Shown here: positions 35,473-48,001 of the stretch, one piece after another
Numbering within the stretch: the first letter of the stretch is position 1
How the letters are laid out: each line of letters begins with the position of its first letter
Assembly: GCA_019113475.1 (NCBI GenBank)
Contig: DXHJ01000175.1
Coordinates: 1-48,001 of the forward strand
Reading direction: 5' to 3'
DNA length: 48,001 nt
Source of the DNA: Candidatus Dorea intestinavium
GTDB lineage: Bacteria; Bacillota; Clostridia; Lachnospirales; Lachnospiraceae
Made by a program: the position numbers and the translations under genes
The notes under the pieces: model-generated
Told to the model about the DNA's origin: nothing
The model's input: the letters and a program-made list of their open reading frames with translations, nothing else
Databases searched by the model: none

Positions 35473-35483
<11 letters not shown>
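35274..35483 (+). CDS. yaaA: S4-domain RNA-binding protein YaaA/RlbA
   Basis: 69 residues forming essentially one S4 domain: FIKLGQALKAAGLVENGAQA, KEVIIEGLVKVNGEVETRRG, KKLYPGDVASFNGEEVRIED. The family is encoded between dnaN and recF in most Firmicutes and is thought to act on ribosomal RNA or ribosome assembly. AAAGGATC precedes the ATG; its last 11 bp overlap recF, so translation is coupled. Confidence 0.93.
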
Positions 35484-38500
<3,017 letters not shown>

Positions 38501-38515
38501 GAGGAATAAATAACA

Positions 38516-41032
38516 ATGGAAGACAATATATTTGATAAGGTCCATGACGTAGACCTGAAGAAAACAATGGAAACCTCCTACATCGATTATGCCATGAGTG
38601 TTATTGCTTCTCGTGCCCTGCCTGATGTAAGAGACGGACTAAAACCCGTTCAAAGAAGAATTTTATATTCCATGATTGAACTAAATAACGGTCCCGATAA
38701 ACCCCATAGAAAATGTGCCCGTATCGTCGGCGATACCATGGGTAAATATCACCCTCATGGTGACAGCTCTATTTACGGGGCTCTTGTAAATATGGCTCAG
38801 GAATGGTCCACTCGTTACCCTTTAGTTGACGGCCACGGAAACTTTGGTTCCGTTGATGGTGACGGCGCGGCGGCTATGCGTTATACCGAAGCAAGACTTA
38901 GTAAAATCTCTATGGAGCTTACGGCCGACATTAATAAAAATACCGTGGACTTTATTCCAAACTTTGATGAAACCGAAAGAGAGCCTTCAGTATTACCAGC
39001 CAGATTTCCCAATCTACTAGTAAATGGTACCTCTGGTATTGCCGTTGGTATGGCGACAAATATTCCGCCTCATAACTTACGAGAAATTATTGACGCGGTG
39101 GTAAAAATCATTGATGATCAAGTAGATGAGGCCGGGGAAACCAGCCTTGAAGAAATTCTAAAAATCGTGAAAGGTCCAGATTTTCCTACCGGCGGTGAAA
39201 TTCTTGGTACCAAAGGTTATGAAGAAGCTTATCGCACGGGACGTGGTAAAGTAAGAGTTCGGGGTATCACCAATATTGAAACCATGAGTAATGGCAAAAG
39301 CCGAATTATTATTACGGAACTGCCTTACATGGTTAATAAAGCAAGACTTATTGAAAAAATAGCCGAGCTTGTTCGTGATAAAAAAATTGTCGGTATTACG
39401 GATTTAAGTGATCAATCCAATAGAGAAGGTATGCGAGTCGTAGTAGAACTGCGCCGTGATGCCAATGCCAATGTGATTTTAAATCAATTATATAAACATA
39501 CTCAATTACAAGATACTTTTGGGGTGATTATGCTGGCGCTAGTTAATAACGAGCCAAGGGTCATGACCATTCTAGAAATGTTAAATCACTACCTTCTTCA
39601 CCAAGAAGAAGTAGTGACAAGAAGAACCAAATATGAGTTAAATAAAGCAGAAGAAAGAGCCCACATCTTAGAAGGACTCTTAATTGCCTTAGATCACATT
39701 GATGAAGTCATTAAAATCATTCGTGCTTCCAAAAATGTCCAAGAAGCAAAACTGCAGTTAATGGAGCGTTTTGACTTATCCGATGCTCAGTCCCAAGCTA
39801 TCGTAGATATGCGTCTGCGAGCTTTAACCGGTTTAGAGCGGGAAAAACTGGAAAATGAATACAAAGAATTAATGGCCAAAATTGATTACTTAAAATCCAT
39901 CTTAGCTGATCGTAAACTGTTACTAGGTGTCATCAAAGAAGAAATCTTAGTGATCCGTGATAAATACGGAGATGATAGAAGAACCATTGTAGGTTACGAT
40001 AGCCTGGATCTAGAAACCGAAGACTTAATTCCCAGAACCGATGTAGTCATTACTATGACTAAACTAGGTTACATTAAGCGCATGAATAACGAAGCCTTTA
40101 AGTCACAACACCGTGGTGGTAAAGGCATTAAGGGCATGCAAACCATTGATTCGGACTACGTGGAAGATCTCTTTATGACCAGCACTCATGACTATATTAT
40201 GTTCTTTACTAACACTGGTAGAGTGTACCGCTTAAAAGGTTATGAGATTCCAGAAGCAAGTAGAACGGCTAGAGGAACGGCTATTATTAACCTGTTACAA
40301 CTACAACCAGAAGAAAAAATTAGTGCCATTATTCCAATTTCCGAGTACAAAGAAGGGGAATACCTCTTTATGGCAACGAAAAAGGGTATTGTGAAAAAGA
40401 CCAGTATCTTAAATTATGCTAATGTAAGAAAAACGGGACTGGCAGCTATTTCTCTGCGTGATGATGATGAATTAATTGAAGTGAAGTTTACCGATAATGA
40501 CCGGGATGTCTTCCTGGTAACCAAATACGGACAATGTATCCGCTTTAACGAAGAAGATGTTCGCCCAACGGGTAGAACTTCCATGGGCGTTCGGGGTATG
40601 AACATTACCCATGATGATGAAGTGATTGGTATGCAACTAGATTCACAGGGTAGTCACTTACTGATCGTTTCCGAAAAAGGTATGGGTAAACGAACCGACA
40701 TTGCGGAATTTACTCGTCAACGCCGTGGTGGTAAAGGCGTTCGCTGCTATAAGATTACGGAAAAAACCGGAGAAGTAGTGGGGGTTAAATCGGTAGATGA
40801 AGATAGTGAAGTGATGATTATTAATACCGATGGTATTATTATTCGCATGCGTTGTAAGGATATCTCTATTATTGGCCGCGTAACTTCTGGAGTTAAACTC
40901 ATTAACCTAAAAGAAGGAGAAAAGGTAGCAAGTATTGCTAAGGTTCGCCTTAAGGAAGATGATGATGACATTGAAGAAGTAAAGCCAGAAGAAATGGTAG
41001 TAGAAGCAGAAGAAATAGATACACAAGAGTAA
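38516..41032 (+). CDS. gyrA: DNA gyrase subunit A
   Basis: 838 residues. Breakage-reunion domain with catalytic Tyr123 ([12 protein letters not shown]), a helical gate and coiled coil, then a C-terminal beta-pinwheel containing the GyrA-box RGGKGIKG ([10 protein letters not shown]), which marks gyrase rather than topoisomerase IV. The quinolone-determining loop reads [15 protein letters not shown]: serine at 84 (E. coli 83) but glycine at 88 (E. coli Asp87). The tail is acidic ([18 protein letters not shown]). AGGAGG precedes the ATG, 15 bp after gyrB; a hairpin terminator follows. Confidence 0.98.
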   Translation: MEDNIFDKVHDVDLKKTMETSYIDYAMSVIASRALPDVRDGLKPVQRRILYSMIELNNGPDKPHRKCARIVGDTMGKYHPHGDSSIYGALVNMAQEWSTRYPLVDGHGNFGSVDGDGAAAMRYTEARLSKISMELTADINKNTVDFIPNFDETEREPSVLPARFPNLLVNGTSGIAVGMATNIPPHNLREIIDAVVKIIDDQVDEAGETSLEEILKIVKGPDFPTGGEILGTKGYEEAYRTGRGKVRVRGITNIETMSNGKSRIIITELPYMVNKARLIEKIAELVRDKKIVGITDLSDQSNREGMRVVVELRRDANANVILNQLYKHTQLQDTFGVIMLALVNNEPRVMTILEMLNHYLLHQEEVVTRRTKYELNKAEERAHILEGLLIALDHIDEVIKIIRASKNVQEAKLQLMERFDLSDAQSQAIVDMRLRALTGLEREKLENEYKELMAKIDYLKSILADRKLLLGVIKEEILVIRDKYGDDRRTIVGYDSLDLETEDLIPRTDVVITMTKLGYIKRMNNEAFKSQHRGGKGIKGMQTIDSDYVEDLFMTSTHDYIMFFTNTGRVYRLKGYEIPEASRTARGTAIINLLQLQPEEKISAIIPISEYKEGEYLFMATKKGIVKKTSILNYANVRKTGLAAISLRDDDELIEVKFTDNDRDVFLVTKYGQCIRFNEEDVRPTGRTSMGVRGMNITHDDEVIGMQLDSQGSHLLIVSEKGMGKRTDIAEFTRQRRGGKGVRCYKITEKTGEVVGVKSVDEDSEVMIINTDGIIIRMRCKDISIIGRVTSGVKLINLKEGEKVASIAKVRLKEDDDDIEEVKPEEMVVEAEEIDTQE

Positions 41033-41039
41033 AAAGAAG

Positions 41040-41074
41040 AGGTCAAAGCTAGAGTTTTAGTTTTGACCTTTCTT
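41040..41074 (+). terminator. Terminator after gyrA
   Basis: A 12-bp stem with one G-U pair (41040-41051 with 41058-41069, 6-nt loop) followed by a short T-rich tail TTCTTC. It closes the dnaN-gyrA run. Confidence 0.7.
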
Positions 41075-41125
41075 CATACCTAGAATAGTAAAGCAATAAA
41101 TAAATAGTAAATCACAAAATTATTA

Positions 41126-41154
41126 TTGATTTGTTAGGCTAGAAATTGTATAAT
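41126..41154 (+). promoter_or_regulatory. Promoter of the polysaccharide locus
   Basis: -35 TTGATT (41126-41131), 17-bp spacer, perfect -10 TATAAT (41149-41154), giving a ~90-nt leader. A second TATAAT (41210-41215) with no good -35 could be an additional start. Confidence 0.65.
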
Positions 41155-41250
41155 TTTTAGCAGGGTCTAAAAAAAAATAAAAATTTCTAAAATTTGTCTT
41201 AAAATATCGTATAATAAAAAAGGACAAATAACAGGAGAGGTTTAAAAAAT

Positions 41251-41964
41251 ATGAATGAGAATCAGGTACAAAGTTTTAATCAAGATGATGACGAAATTGA
41301 AATTGATTTAGTAGAGATAGCAAGGCTCCTACTGAGAAAGTGGTGGCTAATTATTGCCGGATTACTAATTGGAGCAATCGCTGCTATGGGCATTGCTAAA
41401 ATCTTTGTTACACCTATGTATGAATCATCTTCCATGATTTATGTTTTATCTAAAACAACCAGTGTAACTTCTGCTATTGATTTACAACTAAGTAAACAGC
41501 TAACGGTTGACTTTGAAACCCTAGCAAAAAGTAGACCAGTTATTGAAACCGTTATTGATGATTTAAACTTAGACTATACTTATAAAGAAATGTTAGAAAT
41601 GGTTACCGTAGAAAATCCAAGTTCTACCAGTATTTTAAGAATGACTGTTCAAGACCCAGATCCAGAAAGAGCCAAAGAAATAGCTGATGCAATGGCAGAT
41701 GCTACAGCAGATAGGGTATCTGAGGTTATGTTAACGGATAAACCAAGTAATGTCGAAAGTGCCGTAGTAGCGAAACATCCAGTTAGTCCTAATATTAAAA
41801 AATACGGCTTGATCGGTGGCCTTGGTGTAGCTATTTTAATTATAGCAATCTTAGTACTTCTTCATTTATTAGATGACACCATTAAAAATGAAGATGATGT
41901 AAAGAAATATTTAAATGCTGTTACTTTAGCAGCACTACCAAAAGAAAAACGAAAAATCAATTAA
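41251..41964 (+). CDS. Wzz/YveK-like polysaccharide co-polymerase (chain-length/kinase-modulator protein)
   Basis: 237 residues: an acidic N-terminus (DDDEIEIDLVEIARLLLRKW), a first membrane helix (~35-55), a Wzz extracellular domain (PMYESSSMIYVLSK ... LRMTVQDPDPERAKEIADAM), a proline-bearing segment VVAKHPVSPNIKKYG before a second helix (~190-210), and a short cytoplasmic tail. This is the Gram-positive split arrangement (CpsC/YveK) in which the partner tyrosine kinase (CpsD/YwqD) is a separate protein. No kinase gene follows within the window. It is expected to set chain length or export of the polymer. AGGAGAGG precedes the ATG. Confidence 0.88.
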   Translation: MNENQVQSFNQDDDEIEIDLVEIARLLLRKWWLIIAGLLIGAIAAMGIAKIFVTPMYESSSMIYVLSKTTSVTSAIDLQLSKQLTVDFETLAKSRPVIETVIDDLNLDYTYKEMLEMVTVENPSSTSILRMTVQDPDPERAKEIADAMADATADRVSEVMLTDKPSNVESAVVAKHPVSPNIKKYGLIGGLGVAILIIAILVLLHLLDDTIKNEDDVKKYLNAVTLAALPKEKRKIN

Positions 41965-41983
41965 TCGATAAAGGATAATCGCT

Positions 41984-42979
41984 ATGAAAAAGAAAAAGAT
42001 TATAATCGCTATGAGTATTATCCTAGCAGCTCTTTTATCCTTTATGGCAACATATCTTATTATTGGTAGTCAAAAAAGTACAGAAAAAGAGACTAGAAAA
42101 GATACGAATAAAAAACAAGAACAAGAAAAAATTGACTATGATGTAATGTATGAAGGTAAGAAATATACCTACAACAAAGACTTACAAACGGTCTTGTTTA
42201 TGGGCGTAGATAATAAAGATAAGATGGAATTAAAGGAAGAAGCAGGATTTAGTGGTCAAACAGACAGCTTGCTTCTTCTTGTCATGAATAAGACTACTAA
42301 GTCTACTCAGCTTATTAGTATCTCCAGAGATTCGATGGTAGAGGTTAAGGTTTACGGACTTAGTGGAGACTATGTAGGAAATACGAAAGCACAGATTGCC
42401 ACCCAGTATGCTTATGGAGATGGTGAAAAAAGAAGTGCCAAACTTACCAAAGATACCGTTCAAGCTATGATGTATGACGTACCTATTTCGTCTTACATAA
42501 CACTTGATATAGCCGGGGTTTCTGATATAGTTGAAGCGTTAGGCCCAATTACGCTTACTGTTGGTGGTGACTACACAGACATTGATCCAATGTTTAAAGA
42601 AGGTGAAACTATTACTTTAAACGGAGAGATGGCAGAAAAATATGTCCAAAAAAGAGATACCAAAAAAGATGGTAGTAACAACCAAAGGATGGAGCGCCAA
42701 TCGGAATTTATTAAAGCTCTTTTTGAAACCATCGGTAGTAAAGGTGCCGGAACTTTATTTAATAAAGTCTACCAAGTGGCAGATCCATATCTAGTAACCG
42801 ATATGAGTGTAGAGGCACTAAAGAATTTATCAAATTATGAAATCAAAGATGAAATCATCAAAGTCCCAGGAACAGACGTAACAGGTGAAGCAGCAAAAAG
42901 TGGACATGATGAATATTATCTAGATGATAAAGGATTGTATGAGTTAATACTAAAGGAATTTTATGTGGAGGTAAAATAA
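41984..42979 (+). CDS. LytR-CpsA-Psr (LCP) family cell-wall polymer ligase
   Basis: 331 residues with one N-terminal membrane helix (~5-27), a Lys/Glu linker, then an extracellular LCP domain: VLFMGVDNKD (~67-76), SGQTDSLLLLVMN (conserved Asp), QLISISRDSMVEV (conserved Arg), and a later QRMERQSEFIKALF (second Arg pair). LCP proteins transfer lipid-linked polysaccharide or teichoic polymers onto peptidoglycan or protein. Its place between the Wzz-like gene and a UDP-sugar dehydrogenase suggests it anchors the polymer of this locus to the wall. Gaps of 19 and 6 bp suggest an operon. Confidence 0.92.
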   Translation: MKKKKIIIAMSIILAALLSFMATYLIIGSQKSTEKETRKDTNKKQEQEKIDYDVMYEGKKYTYNKDLQTVLFMGVDNKDKMELKEEAGFSGQTDSLLLLVMNKTTKSTQLISISRDSMVEVKVYGLSGDYVGNTKAQIATQYAYGDGEKRSAKLTKDTVQAMMYDVPISSYITLDIAGVSDIVEALGPITLTVGGDYTDIDPMFKEGETITLNGEMAEKYVQKRDTKKDGSNNQRMERQSEFIKALFETIGSKGAGTLFNKVYQVADPYLVTDMSVEALKNLSNYEIKDEIIKVPGTDVTGEAAKSGHDEYYLDDKGLYELILKEFYVEVK

Positions 42980-42985
42980 AAAATC

Positions 42986-44230
42986 ATGAATAAAAAGATT
43001 GCAGTGGCAGGTACCGGGTATGTTGGCTTATCTATAGCTGTATTACTAGCACAACATAACCAGGTAGTAGCAGTAGATGTAATTCCTGAAAAAATTGATT
43101 TAATTAATCGGAAAAAATCACCTATTCAGGATGATTATATTGAAAAATATTTAGAAGAAAAAAAGTTGGATTTAGTAGCTACATTAGATGGAAAAAAAGC
43201 TTATAGTGAGGCAGAAATCGTTGTTATTGCAACACCAACTAATTATGATAGTCAAAAGAACTTCTTTGATACTTCAAATGTTGAAACTGTAATTAAGTTA
43301 GTCATGGAATGTAATCCAGATGCCATAATGATCGTGAAATCCACCATACCAGTTGGTTATATGGAATCTATTAGAAAAAAGTTTGCTACTAAAAATCTTT
43401 TATTTAGTCCAGAATTTCTCCGTGAATCAAAAGCACTTTATGATAATTTATATCCAAGTCGCATCATAGTAGGTACTGATTTAAATGATAAAAGATTAGT
43501 AAATGCTGCTCAGGAGTTTGCTGCACTTCTACAAGAAGGAGCAATAAAAGAAGACGTAGATACCTTGTTTATGGGATTTACGGAAGCAGAAGCTGTTAAG
43601 CTATTTTCGAATACTTATCTAGCACTTCGAGTTTCTTATTTTAATGAATTGGATACTTATGCAGAAATGAAAAATCTAGATACACAATCTATTATCAATG
43701 GTGTATGTCTTGATCCAAGAATTGGAACTCATTATAACAATCCTTCTTTTGGCTACGGTGGTTATTGTCTACCAAAAGATACCAAACAGCTATTAGCAAA
43801 CTATAAAGATGTACCAGAAAATTTAATTGAAGCTATTGTTGAAAGCAACCGTACGAGAAAAGATTTTATTGCTGACCGAATTTTAAATTTAGCAGGATAT
43901 TATGGGTATGATGAAGAAAACCAATATGATTCTAATAAAGAAACGGAAGTAGTAGTTGGTGTATATAGATTAACGATGAAAAGTAATTCTGATAATTTTA
44001 GACAAAGCAGCATTCAAGGAGTTATGAAAAGAATTAAAGGTAAAGGCGCCAAAGTCATAGTATATGAGCCAACGCTAAGAGATGGAGAAACCTTTTTTGG
44101 TAGTTTAGTGGTAAATGATTTAGAACAATTTAAGAAGAAATGTAATGCAATCATTGCTAATCGGTATGATGCTTGCTTAGATGATGTCACAGATAAAGTA
44201 TATACAAGAGATATTTTTAAAAGGGATTAG
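42986..44230 (+). CDS. ugd: Nucleotide-sugar dehydrogenase (UDP-glucose 6-dehydrogenase family)
   Basis: 414 residues. The N-terminal NAD-binding motif is [17 protein letters not shown] (~7-23) with acid D31 ([10 protein letters not shown]), followed by [33 protein letters not shown], the helical dimer domain, and the catalytic cysteine in [12 protein letters not shown] (~253-264). It oxidises UDP-glucose (or UDP-GlcNAc/ManNAc type substrates) to the uronic acid with two NAD+. The FSPEFLRE block and length fit UDP-glucose dehydrogenases, so the polymer probably contains glucuronic or galacturonic acid. GGAGG of its ribosome site lies in the end of the LCP gene. Confidence 0.9.
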   Translation: MNKKIAVAGTGYVGLSIAVLLAQHNQVVAVDVIPEKIDLINRKKSPIQDDYIEKYLEEKKLDLVATLDGKKAYSEAEIVVIATPTNYDSQKNFFDTSNVETVIKLVMECNPDAIMIVKSTIPVGYMESIRKKFATKNLLFSPEFLRESKALYDNLYPSRIIVGTDLNDKRLVNAAQEFAALLQEGAIKEDVDTLFMGFTEAEAVKLFSNTYLALRVSYFNELDTYAEMKNLDTQSIINGVCLDPRIGTHYNNPSFGYGGYCLPKDTKQLLANYKDVPENLIEAIVESNRTRKDFIADRILNLAGYYGYDEENQYDSNKETEVVVGVYRLTMKSNSDNFRQSSIQGVMKRIKGKGAKVIVYEPTLRDGETFFGSLVVNDLEQFKKKCNAIIANRYDACLDDVTDKVYTRDIFKRD

Positions 44231-44475
44231 TAATATGTGCACAAGTTCTAATTACAAATATTATATTTAATTAAAAATAATTGATATGAGATAGATGTAA
44301 ATACAAAAAAATAAAAATGAGGATAGTTTTATCTATCCATATATAGAAAATTTACAGTATGAAGATAATACTTCTTATTATTATCAGTTACATATAAACG
44401 AAAATGTCTAATTAAAATAGAGAGTTTAGTAGTTAATTATTTTGTAAAAGTGTGTTTGAAGGAGTGACGGCATAG
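44231..44475. other. AT-rich gap inside the polysaccharide locus
   Basis: 245 bp without a gene. Two small hairpins are seen: GGATAG/CTATCC (44321-44338) and GATAATA/TATTATC (44364-44385), neither with a T tract. No clear promoter. It separates the conserved front genes from the glycosyltransferases and may mark the edge of a variable cassette. Confidence 0.45.
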
Positions 44476-45630
44476 ATGAATAAAAGAATAAATAAAATAG
44501 AAAAAATCCGTATTCTGCACGTTGCTCAAGCAGCTGGAGGTGTTGATAAATATATAAAAATGCTTTTCAAATATATGGATAATGATAAGTTTGAGAATAT
44601 ATTAGTTTGTTCACATGATTTTAAAAAAGAAGATTATGCTAATCTAGCGGATGAAATTGAATATGTTGATATGCAAAGACAAATTGGAAATACAGACATT
44701 AGCGCAATAAGAACTGTTAGAAAGCTTATTCAAAAATATCAGGCTGACATTGTTTATGCTCATTCTAGTAAAGCTGGTGTTATTGCACGAGTAGCAAATA
44801 TTGGAATGAAAAAAAATGAAGTAAAGATAAAGTGTATTTATAATCCACACGGCTGGGCTTTTAATATGAGGTGTGGAAAAATAAAACAAATATTCTATAC
44901 AGTTATTGAAAAAATGATGTCTATATTCTGTGACAAGATAGTGTGTATATCTGATGCAGAAAAACAGTCAGCATTAGATAAAAGGATATGTAAAACAGAT
45001 AAATTGCAGGTTATTATTAATGGTATAGATATAGAAGATTATTTAAATAAAGAAAATATAAAATTAGATAGAATAAGTCGCGAAAGTTTTGGAATACCCA
45101 ACAATGCTTTTGTCATCGGAATGGTTGGACGTATCAGTGAACAAAAGGCGCCGGATATATTTATTAAGGCAGCAAAGAAAATAAAAGAAAAGATTCCAGA
45201 AGCATACTTTAAAATTGTAGGTGATGGTCCTTATCGTGAAGAAATTGAAAGCTATGCAAAAGAAAATGATATTCCACTATATATTACAGGTTGGGTAGAA
45301 AATGCTTTGGACTATATAAATTTATTTGATGTTGCATTGTTGCTTTCTCGTTGGGAAGGTTTTGGATTGGTATTACCAGAATATATGTTAGTAGGTAAGC
45401 CTATTATTGCTAGTAATGTTGATGCAATACCAAACATTATAACAAATGGAGAAAATGGATTACTAGTTGAAGTAGATAATGTTGAGAGCGTGGTCGAAGC
45501 AGTTATTAAGATTTATAAAGATAATACATTAAAAAAATGTTTAATTAGCCAAGGGAGCATTACAGTATATGAAAAATATGATGCTAAAAGAGTTAGTAGA
45601 GAAACCGAAGAGATGTTTGAAAAATTATAA
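44476..45630 (+). CDS. GT4-family glycosyltransferase
   Basis: 384 residues, GT-B fold. N-terminal acceptor domain (ILHVAQAAGGVDKYIKMLFK; VYAHSSKAGVIARVANIG) and C-terminal donor domain (GIPNNAFVIGMVGRISEQKA, KIVGDGPYREEIE, LLLSRWEGFGLVLPEYMLVG). The E-x7-E element of the family is present around RWEGFGLVLPEYM. It should add one sugar to a lipid-linked repeat unit on the cytoplasmic membrane face; the N-terminal AGGVDKY and HSSKAG segments resemble transferases acting early in O-antigen or exopolysaccharide synthesis. GGAGTG lies before the ATG. Donor and acceptor cannot be read from sequence. Confidence 0.9.
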   Translation: MNKRINKIEKIRILHVAQAAGGVDKYIKMLFKYMDNDKFENILVCSHDFKKEDYANLADEIEYVDMQRQIGNTDISAIRTVRKLIQKYQADIVYAHSSKAGVIARVANIGMKKNEVKIKCIYNPHGWAFNMRCGKIKQIFYTVIEKMMSIFCDKIVCISDAEKQSALDKRICKTDKLQVIINGIDIEDYLNKENIKLDRISRESFGIPNNAFVIGMVGRISEQKAPDIFIKAAKKIKEKIPEAYFKIVGDGPYREEIESYAKENDIPLYITGWVENALDYINLFDVALLLSRWEGFGLVLPEYMLVGKPIIASNVDAIPNIITNGENGLLVEVDNVESVVEAVIKIYKDNTLKKCLISQGSITVYEKYDAKRVSRETEEMFEKL

Positions 45631-45656
45631 TATATTAAGTTTAGGATGGTGCACAG

Positions 45657-46919
45657 GTGAGTAGTAAGGAAAAAATCGTAATTTTTACGGCAGATTCTAA
45701 TGGTGGTTATCCTGTCCCTGCAGTAAAAGGAGGGGCGGTTTCTACATTAATTGAACATTTAGTTAAAACAAATGAGAAAAAAAAAATAGTTGATTTAACG
45801 GTTGTCTCATTTTATGATAAATTTGCAAAAGAAAAGGCTGAAAAAGAATACCCTCATGTAAAATTTGTATGGATAAAACCTATAAAGGTAGTAAAAATTT
45901 TTGATAAACTGATTTATATTATTATCACAAAACTGTTTAAAAAAAATAAAAGTATATCTTTTATTTCATTATGTAGTTTGAGTTACTTTATTGTTAAAGC
46001 AAGTAAATATTTAAAAAACAATGATATTGATAAAGTGGTTATAGAAAATAATATTCCAATGGCATGGATTATAAAGCTTTCTAAATATGAAAAAGAGTAT
46101 TATTTCCACTTTCATAATGTACCTCGGGTTAATGCTAGATGTAAAAAAATTTTTAAAAATGCAACGGGTTATCTATGCGTAAGTAATTATGTATCAAGGC
46201 AGATTCAATTACCTGAGAATCCTATAGGTCCAATAAATCGTGAAAAAATAAAAGTACTTTATAATTGTGTAGATACAACAATTTTTAGAAAAATTAATGA
46301 TACAACTTTATTGAGTAAAGAAAGAAAAAAGTTTAATATTGCCACTGATGAGAAAATCGTAGTTTTTGTGGGACGTTTATCGGAAGAAAAGGGGATAACT
46401 CAATTACTTGAATCTGTTAGTTATATAAAAAAAAGAAACTTTAAAGTATTAATCGTTGGTAGTTTAATTCATAATCAAAAAGTAATGGATACTTATCAAC
46501 AAAAACTTTATAATATGTCAAAGAATTTAGAAAATAAGATATGTTTTACAGGATACATAGATCAAGATGAACTTCCATTAATATATAATATAGCTGATGT
46601 GGCAGTACTTCCATCTATGTGGGATGAACCAGCTGGTTTGACAATGGTTGAAGCAATGAGTTGTGGTACTCCTGTTGTTACAACAAAATCAGGGGGAATA
46701 CCTGAATATGTAGGAAGATTTGGAGTTACTCTAGAAAGAGATGATAAGCTGGTGATGAATATTGCTTATTGTATAAAAAATATTTTTGATGATAACAAAT
46801 CAAGTATAAAAAAGATAACTGAAGAAGGAATTTCACATATAAATGATATGTTTTCTACAGATACCTATTTACAAAAATTTGTTAATTATCTAAATGCGTT
46901 GATAAAATACCAAAGATAA
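45657..46919 (+). CDS. GT4-family glycosyltransferase (second)
   Basis: 420 residues from a GTG at 45657 behind AGGATGG. GT-B fold with a glycine-rich N-terminus (SNGGYPVPAVKGGAVSTLIE), acceptor-side YYFHFHNVPR, hinge LYNCVDTTIF, and donor-side motifs VVFVGRLSEEKGITQLLES (~237-255), ICFTGYIDQDELPLIYNIAD and PSMWDEPAGLTMVEAMSCGT (the E-x7-E motif, ~320-340). It resembles spore-coat/CgeB-WaaG-like GT4 enzymes. Expected to extend the same repeat unit; 26 bp after the first transferase, so co-transcribed. Confidence 0.9.
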   Translation: MSSKEKIVIFTADSNGGYPVPAVKGGAVSTLIEHLVKTNEKKKIVDLTVVSFYDKFAKEKAEKEYPHVKFVWIKPIKVVKIFDKLIYIIITKLFKKNKSISFISLCSLSYFIVKASKYLKNNDIDKVVIENNIPMAWIIKLSKYEKEYYFHFHNVPRVNARCKKIFKNATGYLCVSNYVSRQIQLPENPIGPINREKIKVLYNCVDTTIFRKINDTTLLSKERKKFNIATDEKIVVFVGRLSEEKGITQLLESVSYIKKRNFKVLIVGSLIHNQKVMDTYQQKLYNMSKNLENKICFTGYIDQDELPLIYNIADVAVLPSMWDEPAGLTMVEAMSCGTPVVTTKSGGIPEYVGRFGVTLERDDKLVMNIAYCIKNIFDDNKSSIKKITEEGISHINDMFSTDTYLQKFVNYLNALIKYQR

Positions 46920-46948
46920 TAGCAAAAAATTAGAGGGAGAATAGATTT

Positions 46949-48001
46949 GTGTGGGTTTATTTTATAACATTTTCGATATCGTTACTTTTGTATTACATAA
47001 TTTCAAAAAGCAAAATAAGACCTTTTAAAATTCAACTATTATTTAATAAAAGTATAATTTTAACAAAATCCAATATAGCTTGTTGCAGTGCAAGTATTCC
47101 CCTTTTTTTAATTAGTGGGTTAAGATATGCGGTTGGAACTGACTATTTTGCTACATATTATACAGGATTTTATAGAGTACTTGAAGACAGTAGCGTGGAT
47201 AATTTTGATTTAGGTTTTCATGGTCTAATTAAAGGAATACAATTATTTACAGATAATGCAATATGGTTGTTTTTTATCGGTTCATTAATTTTTATTGGTT
47301 TAACAATGATAACAATACAAGATATTTCTGTTAGTCCACTGTATAGTGTTCTATTATTGCTTATTACGCGTTTTTACTTTATAGGTATGAATGTTGTTAA
47401 GCAAGCAATTGCATTGGCTATAATAGTATGTTCAATCAAATATATAATTAATCAAGATAAAAAGAAGTTTGTTTTAACAGTTTTGACAGCTAGTTTTTTT
47501 CATTATTCAAGTTTGGTTTTCCTTCCAGTATATTTTTTAGGAAGGATCAAATTAACATTTTCAAAAATATGTATTTATATACTAGTGGATATAGGAGTTT
47601 TTGTTATTGGTATTAGATATGTATTGAGACTCATTAGTCATACAAAGTATGGATTCTTATTAAATAAATTTGAGGTATGTGGAATTAAATTCATGATATT
47701 TCAAGTTATTATAAATCTTCTTCTCTTTTTAGTTGCATATAGTAATAAGCAACAAAAAAAAGATATGGTAAGTCGTGTTTTCATAAATCTTCAATTTCTT
47801 GCGCTACTTATTGCGTTAACGTTGAGAACGATACCACTTATGGAAAGAATTTATTGGATATTTACATTTCCCCAAATAATAACAATTCCATATTTTATGA
47901 AGTTGCAGAAAAAAACAAGTAGATGGATATTAAATTCAATAGTTATTGGTGCTTTGTTTATATTTATGATATATGACATCGGTTATGTTGGTGATCATGA
48001 T
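46949..48001 (+). CDS. EpsG-family polysaccharide polymerase (3' end outside window)
   Basis: 351 residues in frame from a GTG at 46949 with AGAGGGAGA 8-9 bases upstream; no stop before the window end. A multi-spanning membrane protein with about ten hydrophobic helices. The hallmark of EpsG-like polymerases is at ~58-75: ISGLRYAVGTDYFATYYTG; later come FYFIGMNVVKQAIALAI and ASFFHYSSLVFLPVYFLG (catalytic-region HYS). Such proteins polymerise repeat units at the outer membrane leaflet in Wzy-dependent export. It fits with the Wzz-like gene at the start of the locus. The downstream end cannot be seen. Confidence 0.88.
   Translation, partial: MWVYFITFSISLLLYYIISKSKIRPFKIQLLFNKSIILTKSNIACCSASIPLFLISGLRYAVGTDYFATYYTGFYRVLEDSSVDNFDLGFHGLIKGIQLFTDNAIWLFFIGSLIFIGLTMITIQDISVSPLYSVLLLLITRFYFIGMNVVKQAIALAIIVCSIKYIINQDKKKFVLTVLTASFFHYSSLVFLPVYFLGRIKLTFSKICIYILVDIGVFVIGIRYVLRLISHTKYGFLLNKFEVCGIKFMIFQVIINLLLFLVAYSNKQQKKDMVSRVFINLQFLALLIALTLRTIPLMERIYWIFTFPQIITIPYFMKLQKKTSRWILNSIVIGALFIFMIYDIGYVGDHD

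Overview
This AT-rich window reads as the replication-origin region of a low-GC, anaerobic Gram-positive chromosome, most likely of the class Clostridia and probably Lachnospiraceae or a close relative. Three things point there: the gene order rpmH-dnaA-oriC-dnaN-yaaA-recF-gyrB-gyrA with yidD/yidC/jag/mnmE/mnmG/rsmG/parA/parB on the other side; two conserved Clostridia proteins of unknown function (DUF3881, DUF4446) flanking serS next to parAB; and a secondary-alcohol dehydrogenase of the Clostridium beijerinckii type. The species cannot be named from sequence alone.

Layout. 1-2.3 kb: 3' end of a GntR/FCD regulator, a small lipoprotein, and an NADP-type secondary alcohol dehydrogenase whose promoter is covered by a tandem 19-bp repeat. 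2.5-9.0 kb: one 2164-residue surface adhesin with eight ~123-residue repeats and a sortase-type C-terminus. 9.4-13.3 kb: a glycerate module (CdaR-type regulator, GntP permease, glycerate 2-kinase). 13.4-18.6 kb: a short MetE-like methyltransferase, a RecD2 helicase fused to a DUF4186 domain, a tiny membrane protein and a LacX-type mutarotase. 18.6-19.9 kb: a decayed integration site between tRNA-Arg(CCT) and a partial tRNA-like repeat, holding a broken ORF6N phage gene.

19.9-32.3 kb: leftward core genes (DUF3881, serS, DUF4446, parB, parA, two parS sites, rsmG, mnmG, mnmE, jag, yidC, yidD, rnpA, rpmH). The only rightward gene in this block is an alpha/beta hydrolase that seems to lack its catalytic histidine. 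32.5-41.0 kb: rightward dnaA, an oriC of DnaA boxes plus an AT-rich unwinding stretch, dnaN, yaaA, recF, gyrB, gyrA. The switch in gene direction at about 32.4-34.1 kb fits bidirectional replication from oriC, with nearly all core genes co-directional with their fork. 41.2-48.0 kb: the start of an extracellular polysaccharide locus (Wzz/YveK-like co-polymerase, LCP ligase, UDP-sugar dehydrogenase, two GT4 glycosyltransferases, and an EpsG-like polymerase cut by the window end).

The points most worth a second look are the RecD2-DUF4186 fusion, the tRNA-Arg integration scar, the doubled operator-like repeat on the adh promoter, the degenerate hydrolase beside parS, and the internally homogenised adhesin repeats. 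I saw no CRISPR array, intact insertion sequence, rRNA operon or recognisable riboswitch, and no clearly novel multi-gene system.
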